Assembly: GCA_020425915.1 (NCBI GenBank)
Contig: JAGQQZ010000640.1
Coordinates: forward strand, 1-10,285
Source of the DNA: Planctomycetota bacterium
GTDB lineage: Bacteria; Planctomycetota; UBA1135; UBA2386
Direction: 5' to 3'
Length of the DNA: 10,285 nucleotides
Position 1 is the stretch's first letter. Each line of letters starts with the position of its first letter. The translations under genes and the position numbers were made by a program. A model generated the notes under the pieces. The model had not been told where the DNA came from. It worked only from the letters and a program-made list of their open reading frames with translations, and did not search any database. Below are positions 1 to 7,317 of this stretch, piece by piece.

Positions 1-669
1 CAGGGGGCGATCCGGGGGGGTGCCGGACTCGTGACGGGCGTCCTTCCACGCTCGCTCATGACTCCGTTCACCGTCGCGGTACCGGCCGCGACCACAGCCG
101 ATCGGGACGCCGACGGGATCGGAGCTTGCGCGAGTGCCGACGCGATCGTGTGCGGGCCGGGTCTGCCTCCGGACGAGGCACATCGCCTGGTTCGCGCGCT
201 CCGCATCGCCGCCGACGCGCCTCTCGTGCTCGACGCCGGCGCTCTGGACGTGTCGACGTTGCTCGACGCCCACGCCGCCATCTCGACCCCGCATCCGGGC
301 GAGGCCGCGAGGTTGCTCGACTCGACGTCTGCCGACGTGCAAGCGGACCGGGACGGAGCCGTGCGCGAACTCGTCCGCCGGTTCGGTGGCACGTGTGTCC
401 TCAAGGGAGCGAACACGCTCGTCTGCGACGGAGAACGGCTGTACGAGAATCGGACCGGCAACTGCGGACTCGCGACTGGCGGAACCGGAGACGTGCTGAG
501 TGGACTGATCGGTGCGTTCCTCGCGCGCGGGATGGAGCCGTTCGACGCGGCCTGTGCCGCGGTCCACGTCCACGGTGCAGCCGGTGACCTCGTCGCCGAA
601 CGGCTGTCCCCGGACGGCCTGTGCGCGACCGATCTGCCGCTCGCGATCGCAGAGGTCCTCGGCCGATGA
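1..669 (+). CDS. nnrD: ADP/ATP-dependent NAD(P)H-hydrate dehydratase (5' truncated by window edge)
   Basis: The enzyme dehydrates damaged NADHX/NADPHX back to NADH/NADPH using ADP or ATP, a cytoplasmic metabolite-repair step. The frame is open from base 1, and the residues before the first GTG (base 31) read as the family's GAGLV-type strand (GGAGLVTGVLP). The true start is therefore upstream and 222 residues are visible. Visible motifs, numbered from base 1, are CGPGL near 51-55, the strand LVLDAGAL near 75-82, HPGEAARLL at 98-106, KGANTLV near 135, and the strongly conserved nucleotide-binding segment GNCGLATGGTGDVLSG at 153-168, whose GTGD aspartate is the expected catalytic residue. The length fits a dehydratase domain lacking only its first strands. 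Whether an N-terminal epimerase domain is fused, as in many bacterial Nnr proteins, cannot be seen. The stop overlaps the next ATG (ATGA), so co-translation with the helical-repeat gene is likely. The family call is firm. Confidence 0.93.
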   Translation, partial: QGAIRGGAGLVTGVLPRSLMTPFTVAVPAATTADRDADGIGACASADAIVCGPGLPPDEAHRLVRALRIAADAPLVLDAGALDVSTLLDAHAAISTPHPGEAARLLDSTSADVQADRDGAVRELVRRFGGTCVLKGANTLVCDGERLYENRTGNCGLATGGTGDVLSGLIGAFLARGMEPFDAACAAVHVHGAAGDLVAERLSPDGLCATDLPLAIAEVLGR

Positions 670-3323
670 GACTCGCGCTCGGCTGGATCGGCATCGTCCT
701 CGCGTCCAGTGTCGCGGCTCAGGGGCCCGTCGTTTCGGGGCTCGAGTCGGACGACCCGATCGAGGTCGAGAGCGCGCGACGGATGTTGGTGCTCGCCGAT
801 GCGTCCGAGTTCGACGCCGATCGGGTGCGCGACGTTCTCGGGCGCGGAGACGATCGCCAGCGCGCGGCCGCCGCCAGCGTGATCGTGCACCACGGGCTCA
901 CCGTCGATGGCTGGCAGAACGAACCGGCGGCGCGCGTGCGTGCGATCCTCGTGCGCGGGGCGACCGACGCCGATTGCCGCGTGGCGGTGCGGGACGATGC
1001 GCACGACGTCGTCGCGGCCGCAGCCTTCCTCGAACTCGCTCGTCGCGGTCGGGTCGACTCCGAACTCTACGAGTCGGCGCTCACTCGCCACGGCAGTGAG
1101 ACGGCTCGCTGCGCCGCGCAACACCTCGTCGCGTGTGCCGTGCCGTTGCCGTTCGACGTCTTGGCCAAGATCGCGACCGATCGCGCGGCCCAGGCCCCTG
1201 TGCTCGAAGCGCTCGTCTGGCATCCGCGTCCTTCCGCGGTCCCTTGGTTGGAGGAGCTCGCCGAGGCACGCGAATCGGCGGCCGCGAAGCTCGAGGTGTA
1301 CGCCGCGTTCCCATGTGGGGCGCTGACGGCGTCTCACGGTCGCAGCATCGTCGCGGCTGCCGGAAATGCGCCCGTCTCGCTCGTGCGCGAGGCCGCGGAC
1401 CGGCTCTCGCCCGACGACGCGGACCGCCTCGTCGGGGCGATCCACCAGCGAGCCGAGGAGGGGCTGGAGATCTCGTTGGCGCTCGAACTCCTGTCCCGCA
1501 TCACCGAACGGGGTGAGCGGATGCTGATCGCGTTGGCGCGTGTCGCCGAGCCGGCGGATCTCAAGGGGATCCTCGACTGGCTCGCGCGACGTGACTCTTC
1601 GGTCGTCGACACGCTCGTGCGTGATGCACTCGCGGCCCCGGAACCCGTGCCGACGTTCCTGCTGCGCCGCGCGGGTCGCGTCGTCGACGATCCCGAGTTG
1701 CGCGCACGCGTCGTCTCGATGTTGGGCTCGAGCGACCCGGAGCGCGCGTCAGCGGCGTTCCATGCGTTGATCCATGGCGGGCAGTACTCACCCGGACTGC
1801 TCGAGTTCGTGTTCGCCGCCGAGAGCGATGTCGAGGAGATCGCGCGACGGGCGCGCGCGTTGTTCGAACTGCCGCTCGGTGTGCTCGACGATGCGGCTTG
1901 GACGACCTTGCTCGAGGCCGAACTTCCAGCGGTCCGCATCGCGGCGATGCGCCGGTTGTTCCGGCGCGGGGGAGCGCTCCGCGGCGCTCGGGAGGCCTAC
2001 TTGATGCGACTGGCTCGCGAGCCCGACGCCCCCGGGCTCGTCGCGGCACGGCTCGTCGCGAGCCTCGGTCGTTCCGGATCCGTGTTGCAGATGTGGGGCG
2101 GGCTCGACGCGGAGCGACGCAAGGACGTGGCGTCGGCGCTCGCGGATCGCGAGGAGCCCTGGGCGTTGCCGTTGCTCGTCGACGACGATCTGCGCGACTC
2201 GCCGGAGTTCCGGGCCGCCCGGGTCGCACTCGGTGACCGCACCGAGATCGATGCGTTGTTGGCCGAGCCGGCGCGCTGGAGCGCCAAGTGGCTGCGGCGC
2301 CGCGACGAGGTCATCAGCCGCGCGATCGAGGAGCGACATCTCGATGGGCTCGCGAAAGCGTTGTTCGGGCCCGCCGCCGCGGACTCGTGGGTTCGACTCG
2401 AGGTCGTCGGTTGGCTCGTGCGACGCCCCGACCTGCCGGTCGGCGGGCTGTTGGATCGCGCGTACCGCGAGGACGACGACATCGGCGTGCAAGAGCTCGC
2501 CCTCGAGGGGTTGCTCCTGCACCGGGAAGGTGCAGCGATCTGCGAGCGCGTCGACGCGGCCGTCGGCACGCCCCTGGACGAGGACACGATCGATCTCGCG
2601 CACGCGATCGTCGGCGCGGCGCGTGCCCCGCTGACGGCAGCCGCCGCACGGTCGGTCGCGAGGATCCTGCTGGTCGCCCCGGTGGGCGACGCGCGCGAGG
2701 AGATTGCGGCCCATCTCGACCTCGACCCCGGCGCGGCGCCGCCCGGCATGGTGATCATCAACATGGCGATGCACCTGCTGCGCGAGGACACGTCCGACGT
2801 CTGGGTCGCCGCGATGACGGCCGCGGGTCGCGAGCTCGAGGGTCACGCGAACCGCTTCGCGACCGGTCGGGCTCGCCTCGGCCGCATCCTCACCGAGCTC
2901 GCCCGGGATCGCGAAGTCCGGCGGCAAATCGCGCCGGTCGTCGCCCGGCTCGTGCTCGCCTCGCCGGACGCGTCCACCGAGTTCGTGGCGCCGGCCAAGT
3001 TGATCCTTGCCGAGCGAGCCTACGAACGGGGCGATTGGGCGACGGCAGCGGCCGCGTTCGAGGGCGCCGAGCTCGCCTGGATCGCGGATTCTCCGGTCCC
3101 ACAGGTCGCGCGGGTGTTCCTCGCGGACGACGACCCAGGGGCCGGTTCGATCCCGTCGGCCTGGTTGGCCGCGCGTCCCGACGTCTGCCGCGCTCGGCTT
3201 GCGTTCGGGCGCGGTGATGCGGCGGCGGCGAGTGAGTTCTTGGAGCGCGCCGCGGAGCTTGCGCACGGCGACCGATCCTCCGAGAGTGAGATCCGATCCC
3301 TCCGCGAAGAGGTCCGCAAATGA
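666..3323 (+). CDS. Exported HEAT/TPR-like helical-repeat protein, function unknown
   Basis: An 885-residue protein of unknown function. The start was chosen at the ATG overlapping the upstream stop. It gives a textbook signal peptide (charged MR, hydrophobic LALGWIGIVLASSV, cleavage after VAA, mature N-terminus at Gln19); an earlier ATG at 621 would bury that signal behind an Arg-rich extension. The rest is nearly all short amphipathic helices rich in Ala, Leu, Arg, Glu and Asp, with recurrent pieces such as PEVR/PAVR-style turns followed by AALxxL helices, as in HEAT or Armadillo repeats. The last 100 or so residues look more like TPR helix pairs (LAERAYERGDWATAAAAFE and a second copy-like pair, RLAFGRGDAAAASEFLERA). 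No catalytic motif was seen. Such solenoids usually act as protein-binding scaffolds, here in the periplasm or on the cell surface. It sits between nnrD and a YdjY-domain gene with ATGA overlaps at both ends. The repeat class is moderately sure; the role is not known. Confidence 0.85.
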   Translation: MRLALGWIGIVLASSVAAQGPVVSGLESDDPIEVESARRMLVLADASEFDADRVRDVLGRGDDRQRAAAASVIVHHGLTVDGWQNEPAARVRAILVRGATDADCRVAVRDDAHDVVAAAAFLELARRGRVDSELYESALTRHGSETARCAAQHLVACAVPLPFDVLAKIATDRAAQAPVLEALVWHPRPSAVPWLEELAEARESAAAKLEVYAAFPCGALTASHGRSIVAAAGNAPVSLVREAADRLSPDDADRLVGAIHQRAEEGLEISLALELLSRITERGERMLIALARVAEPADLKGILDWLARRDSSVVDTLVRDALAAPEPVPTFLLRRAGRVVDDPELRARVVSMLGSSDPERASAAFHALIHGGQYSPGLLEFVFAAESDVEEIARRARALFELPLGVLDDAAWTTLLEAELPAVRIAAMRRLFRRGGALRGAREAYLMRLAREPDAPGLVAARLVASLGRSGSVLQMWGGLDAERRKDVASALADREEPWALPLLVDDDLRDSPEFRAARVALGDRTEIDALLAEPARWSAKWLRRRDEVISRAIEERHLDGLAKALFGPAAADSWVRLEVVGWLVRRPDLPVGGLLDRAYREDDDIGVQELALEGLLLHREGAAICERVDAAVGTPLDEDTIDLAHAIVGAARAPLTAAAARSVARILLVAPVGDAREEIAAHLDLDPGAAPPGMVIINMAMHLLREDTSDVWVAAMTAAGRELEGHANRFATGRARLGRILTELARDREVRRQIAPVVARLVLASPDASTEFVAPAKLILAERAYERGDWATAAAAFEGAELAWIADSPVPQVARVFLADDDPGAGSIPSAWLAARPDVCRARLAFGRGDAAAASEFLERAAELAHGDRSSESEIRSLREEVRK
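3307..3312 (+). promoter_or_regulatory. Ribosome binding site of the YdjY-domain gene
   Basis: The purine run AAGAGG ends 7 bases before the ATG at 3320, a good Shine-Dalgarno position, and lies inside the final codons of the helical-repeat gene. It supports the 3320 start and translation coupled through the ATGA overlap. A similar but more distant AGAGG (651-655, 10 bases before 666) precedes the helical-repeat gene. Confidence 0.5.
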
Positions 3324-4165
3324 CGAAGTCTGCCAAGTTGTTGCCGTTCTGCCTCTGCTTCGGCGTGGCGCTCGGAGCCCAGGATTCCAAGCCGACCTCG
3401 CGACCTGCAGCACCGCAGGATCCGGCAGCGCTGCTCCGGACGCTCGAGGAGAACGGCGTCCACGTCGATCCAAAGGCCCACACCGTCACGATCGAGTGCG
3501 AGATGGGGCGACCGGTCGACGCGCTCGAGTACGTGTTGATCCACCGCAAGGGCAAGACCCACGAAGCCCTCGTCGTCACCGACGTCGTGCCGAGCCTGCT
3601 GAACGCCGGCTTGCTCGCGATCGGCCTCGAGCGCGGCAACAACGCGCGAGTCGAGGAGATCGAGCCGGCGCCGACACTCGAAGAGGTCCAGGCCGGTGCC
3701 GAATGGATGCGGGTCTATCCCGCCGAGGGCAAGTCGATGTGGATGACGCTGACCTGGGAGGACGACGGTGAGAAGCACGTCGACGTCCCGGTCGAAGCCC
3801 TCCTCCTCGACCTGACGACGGGTGAGACGTTGCGGGACAACCGATGGGTCTTCCTCGGCGGAAACATGGCGCCGTTGTTGCGTGGCGAGGACCCGGTGTT
3901 CATGGCCGACTACCAGGGCAACATCGTCAGCTCGTGCTACATGTATCCGAACAACCACCTCGTGACCGTCGTGCACGAGCGCGCGAACAGTGACGACAAC
4001 TGGTGGCTTGTCCAGGATCTGTGCCCGCCGCCGGGGACGAAGATGAAGATGACGTTCCATCGCGACAAGCCGGACTCGGTCGTCGCTCGCGAGTCGGCGT
4101 TGGCGAAGGACGCCGAGCGGAAGGCCGCGGAACCGGCCCAGGACGAGCCGCCGCAGGATCGGTGA
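3320..4165 (+). CDS. Exported YdjY-domain protein
   Basis: A 281-residue protein with a signal peptide (MTKSAKLLPF, then a hydrophobic stretch, cleavage probably after ALGA at residue 20). A short Pro/Ser-rich linker follows, then a YdjY-like domain from about residue 36 to 250. Family-like features are the opening helix LLRTLEENGVHVDPKAHTV, the core LEYVLIHRKGKTHEAL (69-84), the helix SLLNAGLLAIGLE (92-104), and the strand DLTTGETLRDNRWVFLGG (164-181) followed by ADYQGNIVSS (196-205). There are cysteines at 60, 206 and 235 but no lipobox cysteine directly after the signal. The C-terminal 25 residues are charged, Ala/Glu/Asp-rich and probably disordered. The biochemical role of the YdjY family is not established, so none is given. 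The gene overlaps both neighbours by 4 bases and is probably co-translated with them. Family call is moderate to good. Confidence 0.8.
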   Translation: MTKSAKLLPFCLCFGVALGAQDSKPTSRPAAPQDPAALLRTLEENGVHVDPKAHTVTIECEMGRPVDALEYVLIHRKGKTHEALVVTDVVPSLLNAGLLAIGLERGNNARVEEIEPAPTLEEVQAGAEWMRVYPAEGKSMWMTLTWEDDGEKHVDVPVEALLLDLTTGETLRDNRWVFLGGNMAPLLRGEDPVFMADYQGNIVSSCYMYPNNHLVTVVHERANSDDNWWLVQDLCPPPGTKMKMTFHRDKPDSVVARESALAKDAERKAAEPAQDEPPQDR

Positions 4166-5475
4166 GCGGGCGCGTCGCCGCGGCCGCGATCGGCGGCTCG
4201 CTCGCGGTCCACTGGCTCGTCCCCGATCGCGCCATCGGCTTCGCCGCGTCGTTCGCGGTCCACTTGTTGGCGACGGCGTGCTGGATCTGGCTCGTGCGCG
4301 AACTCGTGACGAATCGATTCCGGCCCGGCTTGGCCGAGTCGCTGGTGATCGTCGCCACCCTGCGGCTGGTGTTGTTGCCGCTCGTGCCAGCGTTCAGCGA
4401 CGACGTGTACCGCTACCTGTTCGAGGGCCGGATGGTGCTCGCCGGGATCAGTCCGTACCTGCACGCGCCGGACTCGACCGCCGCCGCGCCGCTGCGGGAC
4501 GCCGCGTGGGAACTGATCAACAACCCGACGATCCCGGCCGCGTACCCGCCCGCGGTCCAGCTCGTCAACGCGGCCGGCGCGTCGATCGGTGCTGGGTTGT
4601 TCGGGGTCAAGCTCGGCTTCGCGCTGCTCGACGTACTTGCGTTCTGGATGCTCTGGCGCGTGCTGCCCGCGGTGGGCGTCGCCTCGCAGCGCGCCCTGAT
4701 CTACGGGGCGTGTCCACTCGTCGTGCTCGAGTTCGCCGGAGAAGGTCACGGCGACAGCCTGACGATCGCGGGACTCGTCGGTGCATGGCTCGCCGCGACG
4801 CAGCGTCGCCCGTTCCTCGCGGGCGCGGCGCTGGGGGTGGCGGTGCTCGGCAAGTGGATGCCACTCGTGTTCCTCCCGTTCCTCTGTCGAGCGGTGGGGG
4901 ACGTCCGGCGCACGCTGTTCGGGTTCGGCATCGTCGTCGTCGCCTGCTTCGTCCCGTTCCTCTGGCTCGGGTTCTCGCTCGACGGCACCGAGCAGTACGT
5001 CGTGCGATGGCGCGGCAACGACTCGGCGTTCGGTGTCGTGTTCGCGGTCGTGGACTGGGTGCGGACGGGCGGGTGGTTCGGTGATTTCGAGGCCCAACGC
5101 GTCGCCAAGTTCCCGATCGCGGTGCTGGGAGTTCTGGTCCTCGCTCATGCCTGGCGAGTCCGTGCGCCCCTCGAGCGCACGCTCGGGTGGTTCTTCGTGT
5201 TCTTCGTCGCGTTCGCGCCGACCGTGCACCCCTGGTACGTGACCTACCTCGTCCCGTTCCTCGCGGTGCGCGCCAACCCAGGGCTGCTTGCGTTCACCGG
5301 CACCGCGTTCCTCGCGTACCACGTGTTGCCCGAGTGGCACCTCGAGCGTGATTGGAACGAGAGCGGTTGGATCGTCGCGCTCGAGTACCTGCCGTTCTAC
5401 GCGGCCTACTGCTTCTCGGGGACGAGCTTGCGCAGGAATGCCCAGATCGCGGCGCGCTCCACGTCCGGTAGGTAG
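4162..5475 (+). CDS. Polytopic GT-C-fold glycosyltransferase (GT87/DUF2029 mannosyltransferase-like)
   Basis: A 437-residue integral membrane protein with about ten hydrophobic segments. The GTG start at 4162 overlaps the upstream stop (GTGA). The open frame runs further upstream, but that part only shadows the YdjY gene in another frame. GT-C hallmarks are visible: the first-loop acidic motif FSDDVYRYLFEGR (78-90), with D80/D81 the likely catalytic or metal-binding acids, followed by LAGISPYLHAPD; AYPPAVQLVNA (127-137); EGHGDSL (194-200); GKWMPLVFLPF (230-240); and the late PTVHPWYVTYLVPFLA (353-368). These enzymes transfer a sugar, often mannose, from a polyprenyl-phosphate donor on the outer face of the cytoplasmic membrane; the acceptor here is unknown. 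The last 23 residues are encoded opposite the end of the cytochrome gene and end in a polar, Arg-rich tail. A few bases resembling a ribosome site (AGGA, 4155-4158) lie unusually close to the start, so coupling probably drives its translation. Fold assignment is firm, sugar specificity is not. Confidence 0.85.
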   Translation: MSGRVAAAAIGGSLAVHWLVPDRAIGFAASFAVHLLATACWIWLVRELVTNRFRPGLAESLVIVATLRLVLLPLVPAFSDDVYRYLFEGRMVLAGISPYLHAPDSTAAAPLRDAAWELINNPTIPAAYPPAVQLVNAAGASIGAGLFGVKLGFALLDVLAFWMLWRVLPAVGVASQRALIYGACPLVVLEFAGEGHGDSLTIAGLVGAWLAATQRRPFLAGAALGVAVLGKWMPLVFLPFLCRAVGDVRRTLFGFGIVVVACFVPFLWLGFSLDGTEQYVVRWRGNDSAFGVVFAVVDWVRTGGWFGDFEAQRVAKFPIAVLGVLVLAHAWRVRAPLERTLGWFFVFFVAFAPTVHPWYVTYLVPFLAVRANPGLLAFTGTAFLAYHVLPEWHLERDWNESGWIVALEYLPFYAAYCFSGTSLRRNAQIAARSTSGR

Positions 5476-6779
5476 TCGAACGCCGGCATGTCCTCGGTGC
5501 CGAGCTCGCCTTCCGGATCGCGCAGTACGGCGTCGAACGTCGAGAACGCGTACCTCTCGGCGAGCAGCTCGTCGAACCGCGGTGCGTCGTGGTCCTCGGT
5601 GCCGTATCGCGTGCCCGCGTATTCGAGCTCGTGACACTCGAGACAGCGTGCGCGGCGGAGTGCGAGATAGCCGAGCTTCTCCGTCTCGGTGCAGCCGAGG
5701 GGATGGCGCAACACGCGCTGGTTGTCGGGCGCGTCGAGCGCGCCGAGGATCGTGAGCGTCGCCACGAACACGATGGTCGCGATGCCGAGGCTGGTCGCCA
5801 ACTTGCGCTTGCGCCAGTGCCGTTCCGGGGTGCGGTCGACGAACGGGACGAGCGCGAGCGCGAGGACGAACAGGTTCGGCAGCCAGAACGTGCCGAGCGA
5901 CTCGAACGGACCCTTGAACCACTTCAGCAGTTGGAACGCGGCGAGGAAGTACCAGTCCGGACGTGGCTCGTAGCCCGCGTCCGAGGGTTCCGCGAGGGCT
6001 TCGAGCGGCGCGTGGAACGTCGCCGCGGCGAGGAACAGGACTCCTGCGGTCGCCGCGCCGACGATCGCTTCCTTGAGCGTGTGGTGAGGGAAGTAGGGCA
6101 GCCCCGGCGACCCTTCGTCGCCCACCGGTCTTCCGGGAGCTGCGACGCCGTGCCGCTGGATCAGCATCAGGTGGACCGCCAGGAGTCCGAGCAGCGCGAT
6201 GGGCAGCAACACGACGTGGATGACGTAGAAGCGAGTCAGCGTCGGTGGACCGACTTCGTCACCGCCGTTCAGGACGGTGCGGAGCGCGTCGCCCAGCAAC
6301 GGCGTCCTGCCGGCGATCTCGGTGCCGACGTTGGTCGCGAAGTACGCCTTCTGGTCCCAGGGCAGGAGGTAGCCCGTGAAGCCGAAGCCCAGCACGATCC
6401 CGAGTAGGCCGATGCCGGTCAACCAGGTGAACTCGCGCGGCGCCTTGTAGGCTCCCGTGAAGAACACCCGCGCGAGGTGGACCACCGCGAGCACGACGAA
6501 GAACGACGCGCCGAAGTGGTGCAGCGAACGTACGAATGCCCCGCCCGGCACCTCCTGCTCGAACGCGCGGATCGAGTCGTATGCCAGGCCGGCGGTCGGC
6601 ACGTAGTGGAACGCCAGTGCGATCCCCGACAGAAACTGCAGCGCGCAGACCGTGAGCGCGGCAAACCCGAGCGTGCGGAGGAATCCGATCCCCGCTGGTG
6701 GTCGCTTGCCGGACATCGAAGTTCGCCATGCGGACACGATGCCGAGGCGGTCGTCGAGGAAGTCGAGCAGTCGGCCCAT
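5406..6779 (-). CDS. Cytochrome b with fused C-terminal cytochrome c domain (quinol:cytochrome c oxidoreductase)
   Basis: The 457-residue membrane core of a bc1/b6f-type complex, which passes electrons from quinol to a c-type cytochrome while moving protons. Residues 1-215 match cytochrome b6: LSGIALAFHYVPT, the heme ligands H87 and H101 on helix B (14 apart), GFTGYLLPWDQKAYFATNV (133-151), and H188 and H203 on helix D (15 apart, the b6-type spacing). Residues 230-350 match subunit IV, with the Qo-site motif PDWYF at 274-278 in place of PEWYF. After the last membrane helix, residues 355-457 form a cytochrome c domain with one heme site, CLECH (379-383), and a probable axial Met431 in EDMPAFDYL. 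Thr36 falls where b6 has the Cys that attaches the extra heme, so that heme is not expected. The Rieske gene lies 3 bases upstream. The 3' end overlaps the convergent glycosyltransferase by 70 bases. The family call is firm; menaquinol as donor is inference. Confidence 0.95.
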   Translation of the reverse strand: MGRLLDFLDDRLGIVSAWRTSMSGKRPPAGIGFLRTLGFAALTVCALQFLSGIALAFHYVPTAGLAYDSIRAFEQEVPGGAFVRSLHHFGASFFVVLAVVHLARVFFTGAYKAPREFTWLTGIGLLGIVLGFGFTGYLLPWDQKAYFATNVGTEIAGRTPLLGDALRTVLNGGDEVGPPTLTRFYVIHVVLLPIALLGLLAVHLMLIQRHGVAAPGRPVGDEGSPGLPYFPHHTLKEAIVGAATAGVLFLAAATFHAPLEALAEPSDAGYEPRPDWYFLAAFQLLKWFKGPFESLGTFWLPNLFVLALALVPFVDRTPERHWRKRKLATSLGIATIVFVATLTILGALDAPDNQRVLRHPLGCTETEKLGYLALRRARCLECHELEYAGTRYGTEDHDAPRFDELLAERYAFSTFDAVLRDPEGELGTEDMPAFDYLPDVERAAIWAFLRKLVPEKQ

Positions 6780-6782
6780 CGG

Positions 6783-7283
6783 TCAGAGCCCGCGAACGTG
6801 GACGATGTCGGCACCGTCGGTCGGCATCTCGAGTTCCAGTCGGCGCAGCGGAGCGCGCGGGGGGCCGGCGAGCACTTCGCCGGTTCGTGAGAACACGCCG
6901 CCGTGGCACGGACAGCGCAGCGGCGCGTCGCGACCGCCGACCGAGACCGTCCGCTGCTGGATCGGGCAGCGCAGGTGCGTGCACTCGCCGAGCATCGCGA
7001 GGTAGTCACCGTCGCTCTCGCCACGGGTCACGAACACCATGCGGGACACGTTCTCCACCAGCGGGCCTCTCCGCATCTCGAACGTCACCGCGCGCCCGAG
7101 GATCGCGTCGCCCTTCGGCAGCTCCTCCAGGTGACAGAGCGGGATACTCGTCGGCTTCTCCACGCGAGCGGGCGCGAGTCCGGAGCGCAACGACGCCACG
7201 ATCGCGCCGAGGATCGGGACGCCCGCGAGCACCAAGGTCAGCGTCGCGAGGAAGCCACGACGGGAGGCTCCGTTCGAATCCAT
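6783..7283 (-). CDS. Rieske 2Fe-2S protein of the cytochrome bc complex, Tat-exported
   Basis: A 166-residue Rieske protein that carries electrons from the quinol site of cytochrome b to the fused heme c. The N-terminus MDSNGASRRGFL is a twin-arginine signal (R8 R9), followed by a hydrophobic segment (about 11-35) that probably stays as the membrane anchor. Cluster box 1 is CTHLRC (C101, H103 ligands, C106) and box 2 is CPCHGG (C124, H127 ligands, C126); C106 and C126 should form the stabilising disulfide. The Gly-Pro-Pro loop (140-142) is present. The Ser of the usual CHGS and the Tyr two residues later are replaced by G129 and F131. I chose the ATG at 7283 because it places the twin arginines near the N-terminus; a GTG at 7304 would add 7 residues and cannot be excluded. 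No clear Shine-Dalgarno is seen. It is 3 bases from the cytochrome b-c gene, certainly the same operon. Confidence 0.93.
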   Translation of the reverse strand: MDSNGASRRGFLATLTLVLAGVPILGAIVASLRSGLAPARVEKPTSIPLCHLEELPKGDAILGRAVTFEMRRGPLVENVSRMVFVTRGESDGDYLAMLGECTHLRCPIQQRTVSVGGRDAPLRCPCHGGVFSRTGEVLAGPPRAPLRRLELEMPTDGADIVHVRGL

Positions 7284-7317
7284 GCCGCGGATGTTACGCG
7301 GCACGTTCGCGTGCGCG

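Noticed and set aside
1788..3473. A 561-codon minus-strand open frame opposite the helical-repeat gene
   Set aside because: It is charged low-complexity sequence with no signal peptide or motif. The opposite strand has a signal peptide, coupled overlaps and repeat structure.
4003..4161. Upstream extension of the glycosyltransferase to an ATG at 4003
   Set aside because: The extra 53 residues are acidic/Gly/Arg-rich, overlap the YdjY gene in another frame, and would place a soluble tail before the first membrane segment. The GTG at 4162 fits the 4-base overlap pattern.
3937..5922. A 661-codon minus-strand open frame opposite the glycosyltransferase and overlapping the cytochrome gene
   Set aside because: The product is Arg/Glu/His/Pro-rich with no domain, and it overlaps two well-supported genes in other frames. 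It is a composition artefact.
5589..6407. A 272-codon plus-strand open frame opposite the cytochrome b-c gene
   Set aside because: It is Glu/Arg/Val-rich antisense of a gene with clear heme ligands and Qo motifs.
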